Shown: one piece after another, positions 62,124 through 64,000 of the stretch | Numbering within the stretch: position 1 is the stretch's first letter | Layout of the letters: each line of letters starts with the position of its first letter | Source: Secundilactobacillus odoratitofui DSM 19909 = JCM 15043 | GTDB taxonomy: Bacteria > Bacillota > Bacilli > Lactobacillales > Lactobacillaceae | DNA length: 64,000 nucleotides | Assembly: GCF_001434895.1 (NCBI RefSeq) | Contig: NZ_AZEE01000028.1 | Span: forward strand, 124,502-188,501 | Direction: 5' to 3' | The notes under the pieces: generated by a model | What the model was told of the DNA's origin: nothing | The model's database searches: none | The model's input: the letters and a program-made list of their open reading frames with translations, nothing else | Translations under genes and position numbers: made by a program

Positions 62124-62165
62124 CGTCAACGAACGGCTAAGGTCGATTGTTGACGCGCTTTTTGC
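62124..62165 (+). terminator. Terminator of the GDPD gene
   Basis: GCGTCAAC / GTTGACGC stem with a long loop and T-run. Confidence 0.75.
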
Positions 62166-62204
62166 TAAAATAAAAGTTACCAATAAAGCAGGGAATGATA
62201 ATTT

Positions 62205-63347
62205 TTGAAATTTTTACATACAGCCGACTGGCACATCGGTCGCAGGCTACACGGATTCGACCTCACCGATGAACAAACAACGGCCTTTGATCAAATTGAA
62301 CAATTAGCGATTCAAGAACACGTCGATGGCATTATCATTGCGGGTGACTTGTATGATCGACGATTACCGGCAGAAGCGTCAGTAGCCCTGGTCAATCAGA
62401 TGCTGCAGAAGTTAAATTTGGCGGATCATTTTCCAATTTATGCGATTTCAGGTAATCATGATAGTGCAACGCGGTTAGCAACCGGTACACCATGGTTTAA
62501 ACAAACGGATTTGTATTTGCACACCGAATTAGGGCAGGCCTTTCAACCAATTGAAGTTGGCGATTGCCAGTTATTTTTATGCCCATACTTTGAACCTTTT
62601 GAAGCACAGCAATACTTTGAGGACGAGTCACTGCAACACCTGGATCAGGCTTTTGCGCGAGTCGTGTCGGAAATGAAAAAAGCGTTTGATCCGGCTAAAA
62701 AGCACCTGTTAGTTGCCCACTTTTTTGTTGCTGGTAGTGCCACTACGGATTCAGAGACCAACTTAACGGTTGGTGGCTTGGCAGCGGTACCCACCGATTT
62801 GTTGGTGGATTTTGACTACGTTGCATTGGGTCATTTACATGGTAAAGACGCGCTACATGCTGACCGTGCCCGGTACAGTGGGTCACCAGTCAAGTTTTCG
62901 TTGTCCGAAGCCAATCAACAAAAGGGGGTCTGGATCGTCGATACCGACCAAAGTCCAATCACCTACGAGTTTAAACCACTACAGCCGGTACACGACGTCA
63001 AGTTACTGACTGATAGTTTTGAAACGTTGATGTCTTCTGAAACTGATGACAGCATCGACCACGAGGATTATTACGGTATCACATTGACCGACCGTCAGCC
63101 GATTCCAAACGTCATGGCTCGACTACGAACAGTCTTTCCACGAATCGTGACGCTAAGCCGACAGGATGGATACTCAGCGCAGGTGAGCTACCAAGGTGAG
63201 ACCAGCAAGCAATTAAAGCAAAAAGCGCCAATGGCGTTACTTGACGACTTTTACGAACAGGTTGCTAAAGAAAAGATGACCCCGCAACAACAAAAGTGGG
63301 CCCAACAGGCTTTGAAACAGGCCAATGAGGGAGGCACAAACGCATGA
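62205..63347 (+). CDS. sbcD: DNA exonuclease SbcD (Mre11-type nuclease)
   Basis: A 380-residue nuclease subunit. Phosphoesterase motifs D-W-H-I-G (8-12), G-D-L-Y-D-R-R, G-N-H-D and G-H-L-H hold the Mn ions. With SbcC it makes an ATP-dependent nuclease that opens DNA hairpins and protein-blocked ends. TTG start with CAGGGA. Its TGA overlaps the sbcC ATG (ATGA). Confidence 0.92.
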   Translation: MKFLHTADWHIGRRLHGFDLTDEQTTAFDQIEQLAIQEHVDGIIIAGDLYDRRLPAEASVALVNQMLQKLNLADHFPIYAISGNHDSATRLATGTPWFKQTDLYLHTELGQAFQPIEVGDCQLFLCPYFEPFEAQQYFEDESLQHLDQAFARVVSEMKKAFDPAKKHLLVAHFFVAGSATTDSETNLTVGGLAAVPTDLLVDFDYVALGHLHGKDALHADRARYSGSPVKFSLSEANQQKGVWIVDTDQSPITYEFKPLQPVHDVKLLTDSFETLMSSETDDSIDHEDYYGITLTDRQPIPNVMARLRTVFPRIVTLSRQDGYSAQVSYQGETSKQLKQKAPMALLDDFYEQVAKEKMTPQQQKWAQQALKQANEGGTNA

Positions 63348-64000
63348 AACCACTCAAATTAACCATGAACTACTTCGGACCGTACGAACACCAAACGATT
63401 GATTTTACTCGTTTGGATGAGGCGCCATTATTTTTAATTGCGGGACCAACAGGAAGTGGCAAAACCACTCTTTTTGATGCCATGACGTTTGCCCTGTATG
63501 GCGAAAGCGCCAGTGATGATCGAGATCCAGCTGCCTTACGTTCAGACTTTGCGGTCCCTGACGAACCGACGTCAGTTGACTTAGTGTTTGAACATCAAGG
63601 GTTGCGATATGACATCAACCGGTTGCCAAAACAGGTTCTGGCGAAAAAACGGGGTACTGGTACCCGCCCGTTTCCTAGCCAGGGGACATTAAAAATTTAT
63701 CGAGGCGATGAACAAATTGACGAAATCACCCGGTTGGTTGATATCAATCTTAAGTTAAGCGATGTGCTCCAAATTAATCGTAAACAGTTTGTTCAAATTG
63801 TCTTATTGCCTCAGGGCGAATTTCGCCGGTTCTTGGTAGCAGATAGTGCTAAAAAAGAGACCATTTTACGAAAGGTTTTCGGCACTGAACTTTATCAACA
63901 TTGGGCCAATAATCTTCGCGCTCAGTTGAATACCCAAACTGACCAGGTCAAAAACTGGCAGGCCACCATTGATAACGTTTTGAAGCGGGTACGATGGGCA
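63344..64000 (+). CDS. sbcC: DNA exonuclease SbcC (N-terminal part)
   Basis: The first 219 codons of the Rad50-like ATPase partner of SbcD; the gene continues past the window. Walker A G-P-T-G-S-G-K-T and the Q-loop-like F-V-Q-I-V-L-L-P-Q-G-E-F-R-R-F-L are present. The remainder would be the coiled coil with zinc hook and the Walker B domain. Translation is coupled to sbcD by ATGA. Confidence 0.93.
   Translation, partial: MKPLKLTMNYFGPYEHQTIDFTRLDEAPLFLIAGPTGSGKTTLFDAMTFALYGESASDDRDPAALRSDFAVPDEPTSVDLVFEHQGLRYDINRLPKQVLAKKRGTGTRPFPSQGTLKIYRGDEQIDEITRLVDINLKLSDVLQINRKQFVQIVLLPQGEFRRFLVADSAKKETILRKVFGTELYQHWANNLRAQLNTQTDQVKNWQATIDNVLKRVRWA

Overview
The window looks like chromosomal DNA from a lactic acid bacterium of the Lactobacillaceae. 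The evidence is a malolactic enzyme with a divergent LysR regulator, several MucBP/BspA-type surface proteins with KxYKxGKxW-like signal peptides and LPQT-type sortase motifs, a T-box leader, an OhrR-glutathione peroxidase pair, cre-like sites and Gram-positive promoters and ribosome binding sites. The LPQT form of the anchor recalls Lactiplantibacillus and its relatives, but the species cannot be fixed from the sequence alone.

Layout. 1-2.2 kb: the end of a MalY/PatB-type aminotransferase, a SugE/Gdx exporter and recA with a LexA box. 2.7-26.5 kb: a surface-protein island. It holds a 2654-residue repeat protein, a bacitracin/lantibiotic-immunity-like ABC module whose permease is broken, a convergent two-component system, a BspA/MucBP adhesin gene cut by one in-frame TAA, an Mga-like regulator translationally coupled to an unanchored MucBP protein, a third LPQT adhesin with a 63-bp tandem repeat, and a small zinc-ribbon/AP2-like protein. 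26.7-29.8 kb: a purine-type permease with a phosphoribosyltransferase, a two-gene unit of unknown function and a VOC protein. 30-36.8 kb: mleS with its LysR regulator, a Na+/H+ antiporter, and an MFS-MerR-NAD(P)-binding operon. 36.8-40 kb: a T-box controlling an OppA-type lipoprotein and an M20 amidohydrolase. 40-44.6 kb: an amino acid permease and a pgaC-pgaD-icaB-like exopolysaccharide operon. 44.7-53.9 kb: redox genes, including two proteins that pair a DUF438-like PAS domain with ApbE-type flavinylation motifs, two SDRs, MFS-MarR, and OhrR-Gpx. 54-64 kb: an esterase, a 3-hydroxyacyl-CoA dehydrogenase, a fourth LPQT adhesin, a WCPPC thioredoxin, a LOG protein, Ogt, GDPD and sbcD-sbcC (sbcC is cut by the window end).

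The most unusual content is the pair of apparently cytoplasmic, multiply flavinylated PAS proteins. One carries two D-x-T-S-G-A-S motifs. The other is fused to an NADPH-FMN reductase domain and carries four such motifs, lying in an operon behind a second FMN reductase and a cre-like site. They suggest a soluble flavin-wire redox module. Signs of active surface variation (nonsense codon, tandem repeats, lost permease) are concentrated in the 2.7-26.5 kb island.
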